Below, piece after piece: positions 1-6,741 of a DNA stretch of 10,576 nt (positions are counted from its first letter, which is position 1; every line of letters begins with the position of its first letter). The notes under the pieces were generated by a model. The model saw only the letters and a program-made list of their open reading frames with translations, searched no databases and had not been told where the DNA came from. The stretch is from Candidatus Zixiibacteriota bacterium (GTDB taxonomy: Bacteria > Zixibacteria > MSB-5A5 > GN15 > FEB-12). Both the position numbers and the translations under genes were made by a program. The DNA is taken from the NCBI GenBank assembly GCA_030591625.1, contig JAUVAR010000063.1, positions 1 to 10,576 of the forward strand, written 5' to 3'.

Positions 1-1246
1 CCTGCTCAACAACTACTCCACCACATTTTTCTAATTCATAGTCAGCCGGTGTCGCAGAGACATAAACGACTTTTTTCGCCTGACTCTCAAACTCTTCAAA
101 GAAAAGCGGTCTGTTATCCATGGCCGATGGAAGACGGAAACCATGCTCAACCAGAACTTCTTTTCGGGACTTGTCACCCGCAAACATACCTCGTACCTGA
201 GGGATTGTCTGATGTGACTCGTCGATAATTGTCACAAAATCATTCGGCAGGAAATCCATCAAACATTTTGGTCTCTCCCCTGCTTCACGACCAGTCAAAT
301 ACCTCGAATAATTTTCAACTCCCGAACAATAACCAATCTCGCGCAGCATTTCGATATCATACTTAGTGCGCATCTCAATTCGTTGAGCTTCAAGGAGCAT
401 GTCAAGACCACGATAAACTTCGAGCCTCGCTTTTAATTCTGCTTCGATCTGAGTGATTGATGTTTCGAGTGCGTCGGGAGATGTTACAAAATGTTTGGCA
501 GGAAAAATTGCAACTTTCTTTTTCTCTTCAATAATTTCTCCCGTAAGAGGATCAATGATTGACAGTCGTTCTATCTCATCACCATAGAATTCAATTCTGA
601 TAGCATATTCAAAATAGGCCGGAATCAATTCAAGTGTATCTCCACGCACTCGGAAATTTCCACGTGAAAAATCAACTTCATTTCGATTATAATGAACATT
701 AATCAATTGACGAATCGCATCATCACGATCATAATTTTCGCCAACCTCAAAAAAGAGCATCTGCTTTTTGTATTCTTCGGGCGAGCCAAGACCGTAAATG
801 CAGGAAACTGAGGCGACTACTATCACATCATCGCGCTCCAATAGTGATGCTGTAGCTCTCAGACGAAGACGGTCAATATCTTCATTGATATTCGTATCTT
901 TTTCAATATAGGTATCAGTCGTTGGTAAATATGCTTCCGGCTGGTAATAATCGTAGTAACTGATAAAGAATTCGACTGCATTATTGGGGAAAAACGCCTT
1001 TAGCTCACCATATAGTTGCGCTGCCAAAGTCTTATTATGTGAAATAACCAGAGCCGGACGACCATGCTGGGCAATCATATTGGCTATAGTGAAGGTTTTC
1101 CCCGACCCCGTAACTCCAAGCAGGGTTTGGTGTTGAAGGCCTGCTTCGAGACCCTCCACTAACTCTTTTATAGCCTTAGGCTGATCACCTCGGGGTGGGA
1201 ATGGAGCCTTTAAATCGAATCGTCTTTTTGTACCGTCTATACTCAT
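1..1246 (-). CDS. uvrB: UvrABC excinuclease subunit B, N-terminal 415 residues (3' end outside window)
   Basis: UvrB is the DNA-damage-verifying helicase-like subunit of nucleotide excision repair; it receives DNA from UvrA and recruits UvrC. Reading the minus strand from ATG at 1246 gives an uninterrupted frame to the left edge. Visible landmarks are the N-terminal RGDQPKAI motif (residues 19-26), Walker A GVTGSGKT (44-51), the damage-probing beta-hairpin YYDYYQPEAYLP (97-108), the DESH box (342-345) and a VSATP motif just before the edge. E. coli UvrB has 673 residues, so roughly 255 C-terminal residues, including the later helicase motifs and the UvrC-binding region, lie outside. ATG 1246 is chosen because an in-frame stop lies about 12 codons upstream with no other usual start between, although no strong Shine-Dalgarno site precedes it. 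The gene is divergent from rplU. Identity is very secure. Confidence 0.97.
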   Translation of the reverse strand, partial: MSIDGTKRRFDLKAPFPPRGDQPKAIKELVEGLEAGLQHQTLLGVTGSGKTFTIANMIAQHGRPALVISHNKTLAAQLYGELKAFFPNNAVEFFISYYDYYQPEAYLPTTDTYIEKDTNINEDIDRLRLRATASLLERDDVIVVASVSCIYGLGSPEEYKKQMLFFEVGENYDRDDAIRQLINVHYNRNEVDFSRGNFRVRGDTLELIPAYFEYAIRIEFYGDEIERLSIIDPLTGEIIEEKKKVAIFPAKHFVTSPDALETSITQIEAELKARLEVYRGLDMLLEAQRIEMRTKYDIEMLREIGYCSGVENYSRYLTGREAGERPKCLMDFLPNDFVTIIDESHQTIPQVRGMFAGDKSRKEVLVEHGFRLPSAMDNRPLFFEEFESQAKKVVYVSATPADYELEKCGGVVVEQ

Positions 1247-1285
1247 AAGCTTAATTGAACCAACAGTTTGAGATTGGAGCTAACC

Positions 1286-1313
1286 AATATACAACTGAAC
1301 TCCCCAAGGGCAA
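1286..1313 (-). promoter_or_regulatory. candidate sigma-70-type promoter for uvrB
   Basis: On the minus strand a -35-like TTGCCC (plus 1308-1313) is followed after 16 bases by TATATT (plus 1286-1291). A start about 7 bases downstream would leave a leader of about 33 bases before the uvrB ATG. The spacing and -10 hexamer match the better promoter in front of ssb in this window. The -35 is only a partial match. I see no LexA-type operator of the E. coli or Bacillus consensus beside it, so SOS control is not supported here. Confidence 0.45.
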
Positions 1314-1549
1314 TCACCAATCTGGCTCCTTTTTAACTATTTAGTAAAGTGACCTGTTTTTTAGGGAACTTGAGCCTCATTTAATCGTCTAAACTCAGAA
1401 CAAAGCTTGGTTTTGAGTCTAAACTGGAAAATGATTTTATTTTGACAGCAAACCGGCAGAAAAAGGCCTTGACTTGACGACCTTTTTGAGTAAGTTTCTT
1501 GGCTTAACTCTAAATCGGATAATGATTTTGACCCTTTCGGAGGCAATAA
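1314..1549 (+). promoter_or_regulatory. rplU upstream/leader region
   Basis: This stretch between uvrB and rplU has no credible gene. It must carry the promoter for the rplU-bamA-skp-lpxD run, but I could not pick one convincingly. A perfect TTGACA (1442-1447) lacks a -10 at normal spacing. GATAAT (1518-1523) lacks a good -35. TTGAGT (1413-1418) with TTTATT (1436-1441) has 17-base spacing but weak hexamers. The region also holds an imperfect direct repeat (separate entry) and a weak hairpin AAAAAGG/CCTTTTT (1460-1466 with 1481-1487). Known L21 leader RNAs in Firmicutes make autogenous control possible, but that is inference. The rplU ribosome-binding site GGAGG lies at its 3' end, about 7 bases before the ATG. 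Confidence 0.4.
1418..1529 (+). repeat. imperfect direct repeat in the rplU leader (copies 1418-1438 and 1509-1529)
   Basis: Two 21-base copies match at 18 positions. Both start TCTAAA, contain a GGA core and end AATGATTTT, and both are followed closely by GAC (1444-1446 and 1530-1532). The short core GTCTAAACT at 1417-1425 also occurs once more at 1387-1395. The copies are 91 bases apart, and the second ends 20 bases before the rplU start. They could be protein-binding sites, leftovers of a small duplication, or chance in AT-rich DNA. Confidence 0.45.
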
Positions 1550-1864
1550 ATGTACGCTGTTTTTAAATTCGCCGGATTCCAGTACTCAGTAGAAGAAGGC
1601 TCTGTTATTAAAGTTCCACACCAGGATGTTGAATCTGGTGGTAAATTTGACATCGCGGATGTGATGATGGTGAAAACTTCTGACACATCACTGGTTGGAA
1701 CACCGTTCGTTGACGGTGCAAAAATTCAAGTGGAAGTTGTCAGTCATGGTAAAGATGATAAAATTGAAATCTATAAATACAAACGACGCACCAAGTACCG
1801 CCTCAGACAGGGGCATCGTCAGGATTTCACCGAAATCAAAATCGCCAAAATCGTCACACCCTAA
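1550..1864 (+). CDS. rplU: 50S ribosomal protein L21
   Basis: L21 is a primary-type 23S rRNA-binding protein of the large ribosomal subunit. The 104-residue product has the usual family length. It begins MYAVFKFAGFQYSV, close to the conserved L21 start (YAVI..GGKQY.V), and keeps the basic C-terminal half KYKRRTKYRLRQGHRQDFTEIKI, split here as KYKRRTKYRLR followed by QGHRQDFTEIKI (residues about 76-99), matching the usual rRNA-contacting KRRK..RR..GHRQ..T...I pattern. A GGAGG ribosome-binding site lies about 7 bases before the ATG. In most bacteria rpmA (L27) follows directly; here the next gene, 27 bases on, is bamA, so L27 must be encoded elsewhere. The short gap suggests co-transcription with the envelope genes downstream. 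Identification is secure. Confidence 0.97.
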   Translation: MYAVFKFAGFQYSVEEGSVIKVPHQDVESGGKFDIADVMMVKTSDTSLVGTPFVDGAKIQVEVVSHGKDDKIEIYKYKRRTKYRLRQGHRQDFTEIKIAKIVTP

Positions 1865-1891
1865 CATTATCAAACACCGGGGAGTGATTTA

Positions 1892-4387
1892 ATGGCAAAC
1901 AGAGCATGGACGGCTCTTTGGGTCTGCCTGTTGATATTTGGTATCGCAGGAACAGTTACAGCTCAATCAGATTATAAGGTTGTTGCAATTGAGGTGGAGG
2001 GAAACCTTATCGCCTCAAAAACACTTATCCTTGGTGTTACCTCTATTTATATAGGTTCACCACTTAATCAAACCGCTATTCAGGAATCTATCAAACGGCT
2101 CTATGGACTCGGTATATTCTATGATGTCCAGATAGAGGCGGAAGAAGTAACCGGTGGCCTTAAAGCTATTGTGGTAGTTATAGAACTTCCCAAACTCATT
2201 GGGCTTGATATCACCGGAAACAAGAAGATCAAAACCAAAGATATCAAGGAATCTTTAGGCCTTGGTATCGGCGGATATATTTCTCCTTTTCTGGTTCATG
2301 AAAAGAGACAGAAAATTATCGACAAGTATGCCGAGAAAGGTTATTTCCAGGCAACTGTCACAGGCTCGCTCGATTATAACACAGACTCAACCGAAGCTAC
2401 ACTCATTTACTCAGTCGTTGAACGATCAAAAGTAAAAGTTAAAAGTGTTGTTATAACTGGCAATGAACGAGTTGAAACAAATACACTAATCAAGAAAATG
2501 CGAAACCGCAAACGTGGCTTCTTGAAAAGTTCTGACTTCGCACAGGACAAGTACGAAGAAGACCTTGAGAAGGTTATAGCAACTTATCATAACTTAGGGT
2601 ACATCGATGCGTACATGATTTCTGATTCTACTTCTATTAACGACTCAACCAATCGAATGATTGTCTATCTCGAAGTTTATGAAGGACCGATGTATTATTT
2701 CGGAGATATCTCTTTTGAAGGAACAAAAATCCTTCCCGAGGAATTTCTCTCATCCCTCTTAAAATATGAAACCGGTAAATCGTTCAATTCCGATGAGTAT
2801 GATGAATCATTGATGGAGCTATATACTGCCTATCAGGATGTAGGACGTCTCCATGTGCAGGTATATGACGAAAGAACAACGAGAGACTCTCTCATTGATG
2901 TAAAGTATTCGATTACCGAAGGCCTCCCCTCACATATCAGACACATTACGATAGTCGGTAATACAAAGACCAAAGAAAAAGTTATCCGACGTGAACTGAG
3001 AGTTTATCCCGGTCAAATATTTAACCGTTCATTGTTAATTCGCTCAATTCGTGAAGCAATGGCCTTGAATTACTTTGCCGGCGTTGAACCGATACCGATA
3101 GACCTGCCAAATGGTGATGTTGACGTAGAATTCAAAATTGAAGAAAAACAGACCGGCCAAATTTCTGCGGGAGCAGGTTATAATTCTACCGACAAAATGG
3201 TTGGCTCAGTTGGTATGGGCATTCCAAATCTAGGTGGTAACGGACAAAACCTTTCATTCAATATTGAGTTTGGTAAAAACCGTAATTCTCTAAATGTATC
3301 TTTCACCGAACCATACCTCTTTGGCAGACCTACCCTTCTCGGTACAGACGTCTTCGCAATGCGCCGTCGCTGGTTCTCTGACTATACCGAGAGTCGCCAG
3401 GGTGCTGCTATCAGGCTGGGACGACGCCTAAAATGGCCGGATAGTTACACTCGTGCATTTATAGGTGTAAATTTAGAACGTAACAAATTCGCCGATTTTG
3501 ATGATAGTTTTGAACAACAGAATTCATACGCTAATTTCTATGACACGACTTATGTATTTCATCAGACCGACACCGCACGTACTATTGATTCGACAAGTGC
3601 TTTGAGGGGTGTAAGCTTAGGTCCACACCCAGGATCCATTCTGACCTATCAAGAAAGATGGAACACTGCAGCGAAACTTTCATTTACAGTAGCCAGAGAT
3701 TCAAGAAACTTGCCGGAATTTGCTACCAGAGGCTCTAAAATTGCATATACGATATCACAGACCGGGGGGCCATTCGGTGGCTTCTGGGAGTATCGAAAAC
3801 ATTCATTTTCAGTAGCTAAGTTCGTCCCTCTCTTTTGGAAATTTGCTTTAGCCGCCAGAGTACAATTTGGTGCTATTGAATCTCCGTTTGACTCCGATAG
3901 TACAGTCCTAATTTCTGATCGATACACACCGGGCGGAACTGCCTATGATGGAATTGTTCGCGGCTATGATGATGGCAGCCTGACACCTGATTCGATCATA
4001 ACTCAATCAGATACAACATTTACAATTAGACATTACACCGACATTGATGACAATATCATTATTGATCGTTCAGATACCACAACCCAGAGCTTCAAATCGC
4101 GTGTGCGTGGTAACTTTATGTTTGTCACAAATATCGAAGTCCAGTTCCCGATTGTAGAACGATCTATTTATGGGATATTTTTCTTTGATGCCGGTAATAG
4201 CTGGCTTGATATAAAAGATTTCAGATCATTGTCTGACTTATATAGTGGAGCTGGTGCCGGATTCAGAATTGTTGTACCAGGCATTGGTACGATCGGACTT
4301 GATTTTGCAAAGCCGCTTCAAAATCCTCCCAACGGCGATGATCGCGGTTGGCGCACACACTTCCAAATTGGAACAACATTTAGATAA
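1892..4387 (+). CDS. bamA: outer membrane protein assembly factor BamA (Omp85 family)
   Basis: BamA is the outer-membrane insertase that folds beta-barrel proteins. The 831-residue product starts with a signal peptide (hydrophobic about 9-20, likely cleavage after Ala24). Five POTRA modules follow, at roughly 28-99, 100-179, 180-265, 266-344 and 345-420, most showing the terminal I.GN/F.G strand signature. The Omp85 barrel runs from about 423 to the end. The conserved VRGF-type loop-6 motif appears as VRGY at 689-692. Loop 6 is followed by a long hydrophilic, Thr/Asp-rich insert (about 693-735). The C-terminus reads F-Q-I-G-T-T-F-R, a beta-signal with one extra Arg after the aromatic residue. 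Length is close to E. coli BamA (810). A GGGGAG ribosome-binding site precedes the ATG. Immediate downstream neighbours skp and lpxD are the classic bamA partners, supporting one operon. Confidence 0.96.
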   Translation: MANRAWTALWVCLLIFGIAGTVTAQSDYKVVAIEVEGNLIASKTLILGVTSIYIGSPLNQTAIQESIKRLYGLGIFYDVQIEAEEVTGGLKAIVVVIELPKLIGLDITGNKKIKTKDIKESLGLGIGGYISPFLVHEKRQKIIDKYAEKGYFQATVTGSLDYNTDSTEATLIYSVVERSKVKVKSVVITGNERVETNTLIKKMRNRKRGFLKSSDFAQDKYEEDLEKVIATYHNLGYIDAYMISDSTSINDSTNRMIVYLEVYEGPMYYFGDISFEGTKILPEEFLSSLLKYETGKSFNSDEYDESLMELYTAYQDVGRLHVQVYDERTTRDSLIDVKYSITEGLPSHIRHITIVGNTKTKEKVIRRELRVYPGQIFNRSLLIRSIREAMALNYFAGVEPIPIDLPNGDVDVEFKIEEKQTGQISAGAGYNSTDKMVGSVGMGIPNLGGNGQNLSFNIEFGKNRNSLNVSFTEPYLFGRPTLLGTDVFAMRRRWFSDYTESRQGAAIRLGRRLKWPDSYTRAFIGVNLERNKFADFDDSFEQQNSYANFYDTTYVFHQTDTARTIDSTSALRGVSLGPHPGSILTYQERWNTAAKLSFTVARDSRNLPEFATRGSKIAYTISQTGGPFGGFWEYRKHSFSVAKFVPLFWKFALAARVQFGAIESPFDSDSTVLISDRYTPGGTAYDGIVRGYDDGSLTPDSIITQSDTTFTIRHYTDIDDNIIIDRSDTTTQSFKSRVRGNFMFVTNIEVQFPIVERSIYGIFFFDAGNSWLDIKDFRSLSDLYSGAGAGFRIVVPGIGTIGLDFAKPLQNPPNGDDRGWRTHFQIGTTFR

Positions 4388-4411
4388 CATTATATTTTCT
4401 GGAGAAAATTC

Positions 4412-4951
4412 ATGCGCAAATATCTTACCCTCGCTCTACTCGGATTTGCTGCCCTCTTGGTTCTCTCTGCCGCTACAACAGATGTTGCCGCACAGGGTCT
4501 TAAAGTTGGCTGGGTAAATGATCAAAAGATTCAAGTCGCTTATCCCGATTGGGCAAGAGCCGAAGAACAACTCAGGATTGAAATCAAAGCCTGGGAAGAT
4601 GAAGCTATCGAAATGCAACAAACACTGCAGGATTTAGTTAGCGAATATGAAAAACAAAAACTGATCCTTTCAGAAGAAAAAAGAGCTGAGCGCGAAGCTA
4701 CTATTATTACCAAGAAAGAAAATCTGGATGCATACACCCGGACAACTTTCGGACCCGGTGGCAAAGCCGAAAAAAGACAGGAATCACTTATGATTCCATT
4801 GGTCAACAAAGTTACTCGTGCAATCGAAATGTTCTCAGAAGCCGAAGGATACGATGTTATCTTTACCAATGAGAGTGGACTCGGGTACATCAATCCGTCG
4901 CTTGAAGTCACAGACCAAATTCTGGAGTACCTCGATAAAGTTGAAGAATAA
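4412..4951 (+). CDS. skp: periplasmic chaperone Skp/OmpH family
   Basis: Skp (OmpH) holds unfolded outer-membrane proteins in the periplasm and delivers them to BamA. The 179-residue product has a signal peptide (Met-Arg-Lys, hydrophobic 5-20, likely cleavage after Ala27). It then has a short strand, KVGWVNDQKI (31-40), that corresponds to the family's IG.VD...I, a long charged coiled-coil segment (about 45-120, rich in Glu, Lys and Gln) and a C-terminal strand region (YDVIFTNESGLGYINPSLEVTD, about 148-169) typical of Skp ends. The length fits the family. A GGAG site lies about 7 bases before the ATG. Its position between bamA and lpxD is the standard one. Family assignment rests on architecture and context more than on invariant residues, but both agree. 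Confidence 0.93.
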   Translation: MRKYLTLALLGFAALLVLSAATTDVAAQGLKVGWVNDQKIQVAYPDWARAEEQLRIEIKAWEDEAIEMQQTLQDLVSEYEKQKLILSEEKRAEREATIITKKENLDAYTRTTFGPGGKAEKRQESLMIPLVNKVTRAIEMFSEAEGYDVIFTNESGLGYINPSLEVTDQILEYLDKVEE

Positions 4952-5966
4952 ATATTCTTTCACTCTTGAAGAGCTGGCCTCTAAGGTTGGCGCAAAATTG
5001 CAGGGAGACAGCTCAGTTATAATTAACCGAGCTGCTCCTATCGAAAAGGCCGGGACAGGTGACATTAGTTTTGTTGCCAACAAAGCATACCAAAAACATA
5101 TCCCGACAACCAAAGCATCGGCACTGGTGCTTGATAATGAAACCGAATGCACCGAGATCCCATCTCTGCGAAGTGAGAATCCATATCTAACCTTTGCCCA
5201 TATCATTGACATACTATATCCAACCGAACGTAAAGTTCCTGTTGGAATTGATAAGAGTGCCGTAGTCAATCCCGATGCAACTATCGGTGACGACGCAGGA
5301 GTCGGTCCGCTCTGTCATATTGAAGGCAAATCGGAAATTGGTGCTAACACCCAATTGTTATCATCTGTCTTTATTGATAACGACGTTGTGATCGGCAAGG
5401 ATTGCATGATTTACCCCGGTGTGCGCATCCTAAATGGAAGTCGTATCGGCAATGGTGTAATAATTCACTCAGGTGTTGTCATTGGATCAGATGGTTTTGG
5501 ATTTGCAGAGTCACCCGATGGGCTCAAAAAAATCAAACAGATTGGTTGGGTCGAGATTTCAGACCTGGTCGAAGTTGGAGCCAATTCTACAATCGACCGC
5601 GGTGCTTTGGGACCTACCAAAATTGGTTTCGGAACCAAAATCGATAATCTTGTTCAGATCGCACACAATGTCGAAATCGGAAGCCATTGTATCATAGTAG
5701 CGCAAGTTGGAATTTCGGGTTCAACCAAAGTTGGCAATGGGGTCATTATGGGTGGGCAGGCAGGATTAGCTGGTCATCTTAATATTGGCGACGGTGTCAA
5801 AATAAGTGCCCAATCGGGAGTGTCAAAATCAATCCCGGCCGGCACGATCGTAAGAGGCACACCGGCACGGGAAATTAAACGAGCATCAAGAGTTTTGGCA
5901 GCCCAGTCAGGACTGCCGGAACTTATAAAACGGGTTCGTGAACTCGAAAAGAAAAACAAAGACTAA
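4941..5966 (+). CDS. lpxD: UDP-3-O-acylglucosamine N-acyltransferase LpxD
   Basis: LpxD transfers a hydroxyacyl chain from acyl carrier protein to the 2-amino group of UDP-3-O-acylglucosamine, the third step of lipid A synthesis, in the cytoplasm. From TTG at 4941 the protein has 341 residues, the same as E. coli LpxD. An N-terminal uridine-binding domain opens with YSFTLEELASKVGAKLQGD (about 5-23). A left-handed beta-helix of hexapeptide repeats covers about 105-305, and a C-terminal helix ends RVRELEKKNKD. The catalytic base is His242 in QIAHNVEIG. TTG 4941 is preferred because the family N-terminus starts there; the only upstream in-frame ATGs (4818, 4854, 4869) would add junk sequence inside skp. 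The start overlaps the end of skp by 11 bases, suggesting translational coupling; a GGAG lies rather far upstream (13 bases). No fabZ or lpxA follows. Confidence 0.95.
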   Translation: MKNKYSFTLEELASKVGAKLQGDSSVIINRAAPIEKAGTGDISFVANKAYQKHIPTTKASALVLDNETECTEIPSLRSENPYLTFAHIIDILYPTERKVPVGIDKSAVVNPDATIGDDAGVGPLCHIEGKSEIGANTQLLSSVFIDNDVVIGKDCMIYPGVRILNGSRIGNGVIIHSGVVIGSDGFGFAESPDGLKKIKQIGWVEISDLVEVGANSTIDRGALGPTKIGFGTKIDNLVQIAHNVEIGSHCIIVAQVGISGSTKVGNGVIMGGQAGLAGHLNIGDGVKISAQSGVSKSIPAGTIVRGTPAREIKRASRVLAAQSGLPELIKRVRELEKKNKD

Positions 5967-6545
5967 TCAAGTCTTCAGTCTGTTTTCAATCTCTGCGACC
6001 TTATCCCAATTCTGTTCCATCTCTTTGCAGAAATGCAAAACATCATCGCAATCACCATTCTCAGCAGCCATACGAATACGACAGAGTACTCCCCACTGAG
6101 TACGGTTCTGTACTTTCAAGGTCGTAACGGCTTTATCGATATTTGCAACTGCATAATTCAACTCGTTAGCAACATCACGCATCGGATCATCTGTGCTGAG
6201 CTGAAGACGAACAGTCAGATCTCCTTCGGCTAATGATCTGAGACTCGATACAAGCTTCAAGGAAGGCTCACCATAACGAGTATAGGGCAACAGAGTAGTT
6301 ACACCAATAGCTGTAAGAGCAGCTATCAAAGCTGAAATCATGTACGGCATAAATGTCAAAGATGCAATTTCTACACTACCCAACATTTCAGAAGTTAACT
6401 CGGGCGAGATAGCTAAATTAAAATAACTGATAATAGCAGCACTTGCTATAATCGCAGACCCAGCCATAAAGGCAATGATTCTGAATGTGTTTCGTCTCTG
6501 ACTCTGCAGAGATTCTTCGAAACTCAAGGCATTCTGCTCACTCAT
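5967..6545 (-). CDS. small inner-membrane protein with HAMP-like domain and no output domain
   Basis: The function of this gene is not recognised. The 192-residue product has a short cytoplasmic N-terminus, a transmembrane helix at about 22-43, a loop of about 19 residues, and a second helix at about 63-86. A segment then resembles HAMP linkers of sensor proteins (about 86-140), with L..L..GDLTVRL and a second amphipathic helix DVANELNYAVANI. The tail (141-192) is a charged helix with three Cys (155, 166, 173) and no kinase, methyl-accepting or cyclase domain. The loop is too short for a periplasmic sensor domain. It could be a stand-alone signalling adaptor or membrane scaffold; that is inference. 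The ATG has a strong AGGAG site 7 bases upstream, which supports a real gene. Its stop codon lies directly against the lpxD stop, tail to tail, with no spacer. Confidence 0.8.
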   Translation of the reverse strand: MSEQNALSFEESLQSQRRNTFRIIAFMAGSAIIASAAIISYFNLAISPELTSEMLGSVEIASLTFMPYMISALIAALTAIGVTTLLPYTRYGEPSLKLVSSLRSLAEGDLTVRLQLSTDDPMRDVANELNYAVANIDKAVTTLKVQNRTQWGVLCRIRMAAENGDCDDVLHFCKEMEQNWDKVAEIENRLKT

Positions 6546-6599
6546 AACATATCTCCTAATCCAATCAATAATGCTCTTAGATTACATCCGTCTCGGACA

Positions 6600-6626
6600 A
6601 AATTATCTCTTGATATATTAGTTCAA
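6600..6626 (-). promoter_or_regulatory. weak candidate promoter for the HAMP-like membrane protein gene
   Basis: On the minus strand TTGAAC (plus 6621-6626) and TAATTT (plus 6600-6605) are separated by 15 bases, short of the optimal 17. The gene lies beyond the ssb terminator, so it probably needs its own promoter somewhere in 6546-6690. This is the best pair I could see, not a firm call. The remainder of this 145-base gap shows no gene. Confidence 0.22.
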
Positions 6627-6690
6627 TCGGGTCTGGAGATTGCGAAACTTAGTCCAATTAAGGAGCATTTACTGCTCTAATTTTGGGCAC

Positions 6691-6717
6691 AAAAAAGCCC
6701 TGTTGTAACAGGGCTTT
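6691..6717 (-). terminator. intrinsic terminator of ssb
   Basis: On the minus strand the arms AAAGCCCTGT and ACAGGGCTTT form a perfect 10-base-pair stem around a 4-base centre, followed by a run of six T (plus 6691-6696; three are shared with the stem). It starts about 24 bases after the ssb stop codon, exactly where an intrinsic terminator is expected. It separates ssb from the membrane protein gene downstream. Confidence 0.9.
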
Positions 6718-6741
6718 AGGACTTGGTTGTCTGATATTCGA

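Noticed and set aside
1460..1487. Hairpin AAAAAGG/CCTTTTT as an attenuator or terminator before rplU
   Set aside because: It has only two G-C pairs and a 14-base loop; too weak to call a terminator.
1361..1546. 61-codon minus-strand frame in the rplU leader
   Set aside because: It has no domain and its composition is random-looking. Its start overlaps the rplU ribosome-binding region, and the repeats there are better seen as noncoding.
4540..4911. 123-codon open frame on the minus strand inside skp
   Set aside because: It lies wholly antisense to a well supported Skp gene, has Ser/Ile-rich composition typical of a reversed frame, and shows no recognisable domain.
4835..5269. 144-codon open frame on the minus strand across skp and lpxD
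   Set aside because: It is antisense to two recognised genes and has no domain; its length is explained by codon bias on the coding strand.
6658..6687. Second hairpin (GAGCA/TGCTC followed by T's) next to the ssb terminator
   Set aside because: The stem is short with a bulge and no plus-strand gene ends just upstream; the adjacent 10-base-pair stem already accounts for ssb termination.
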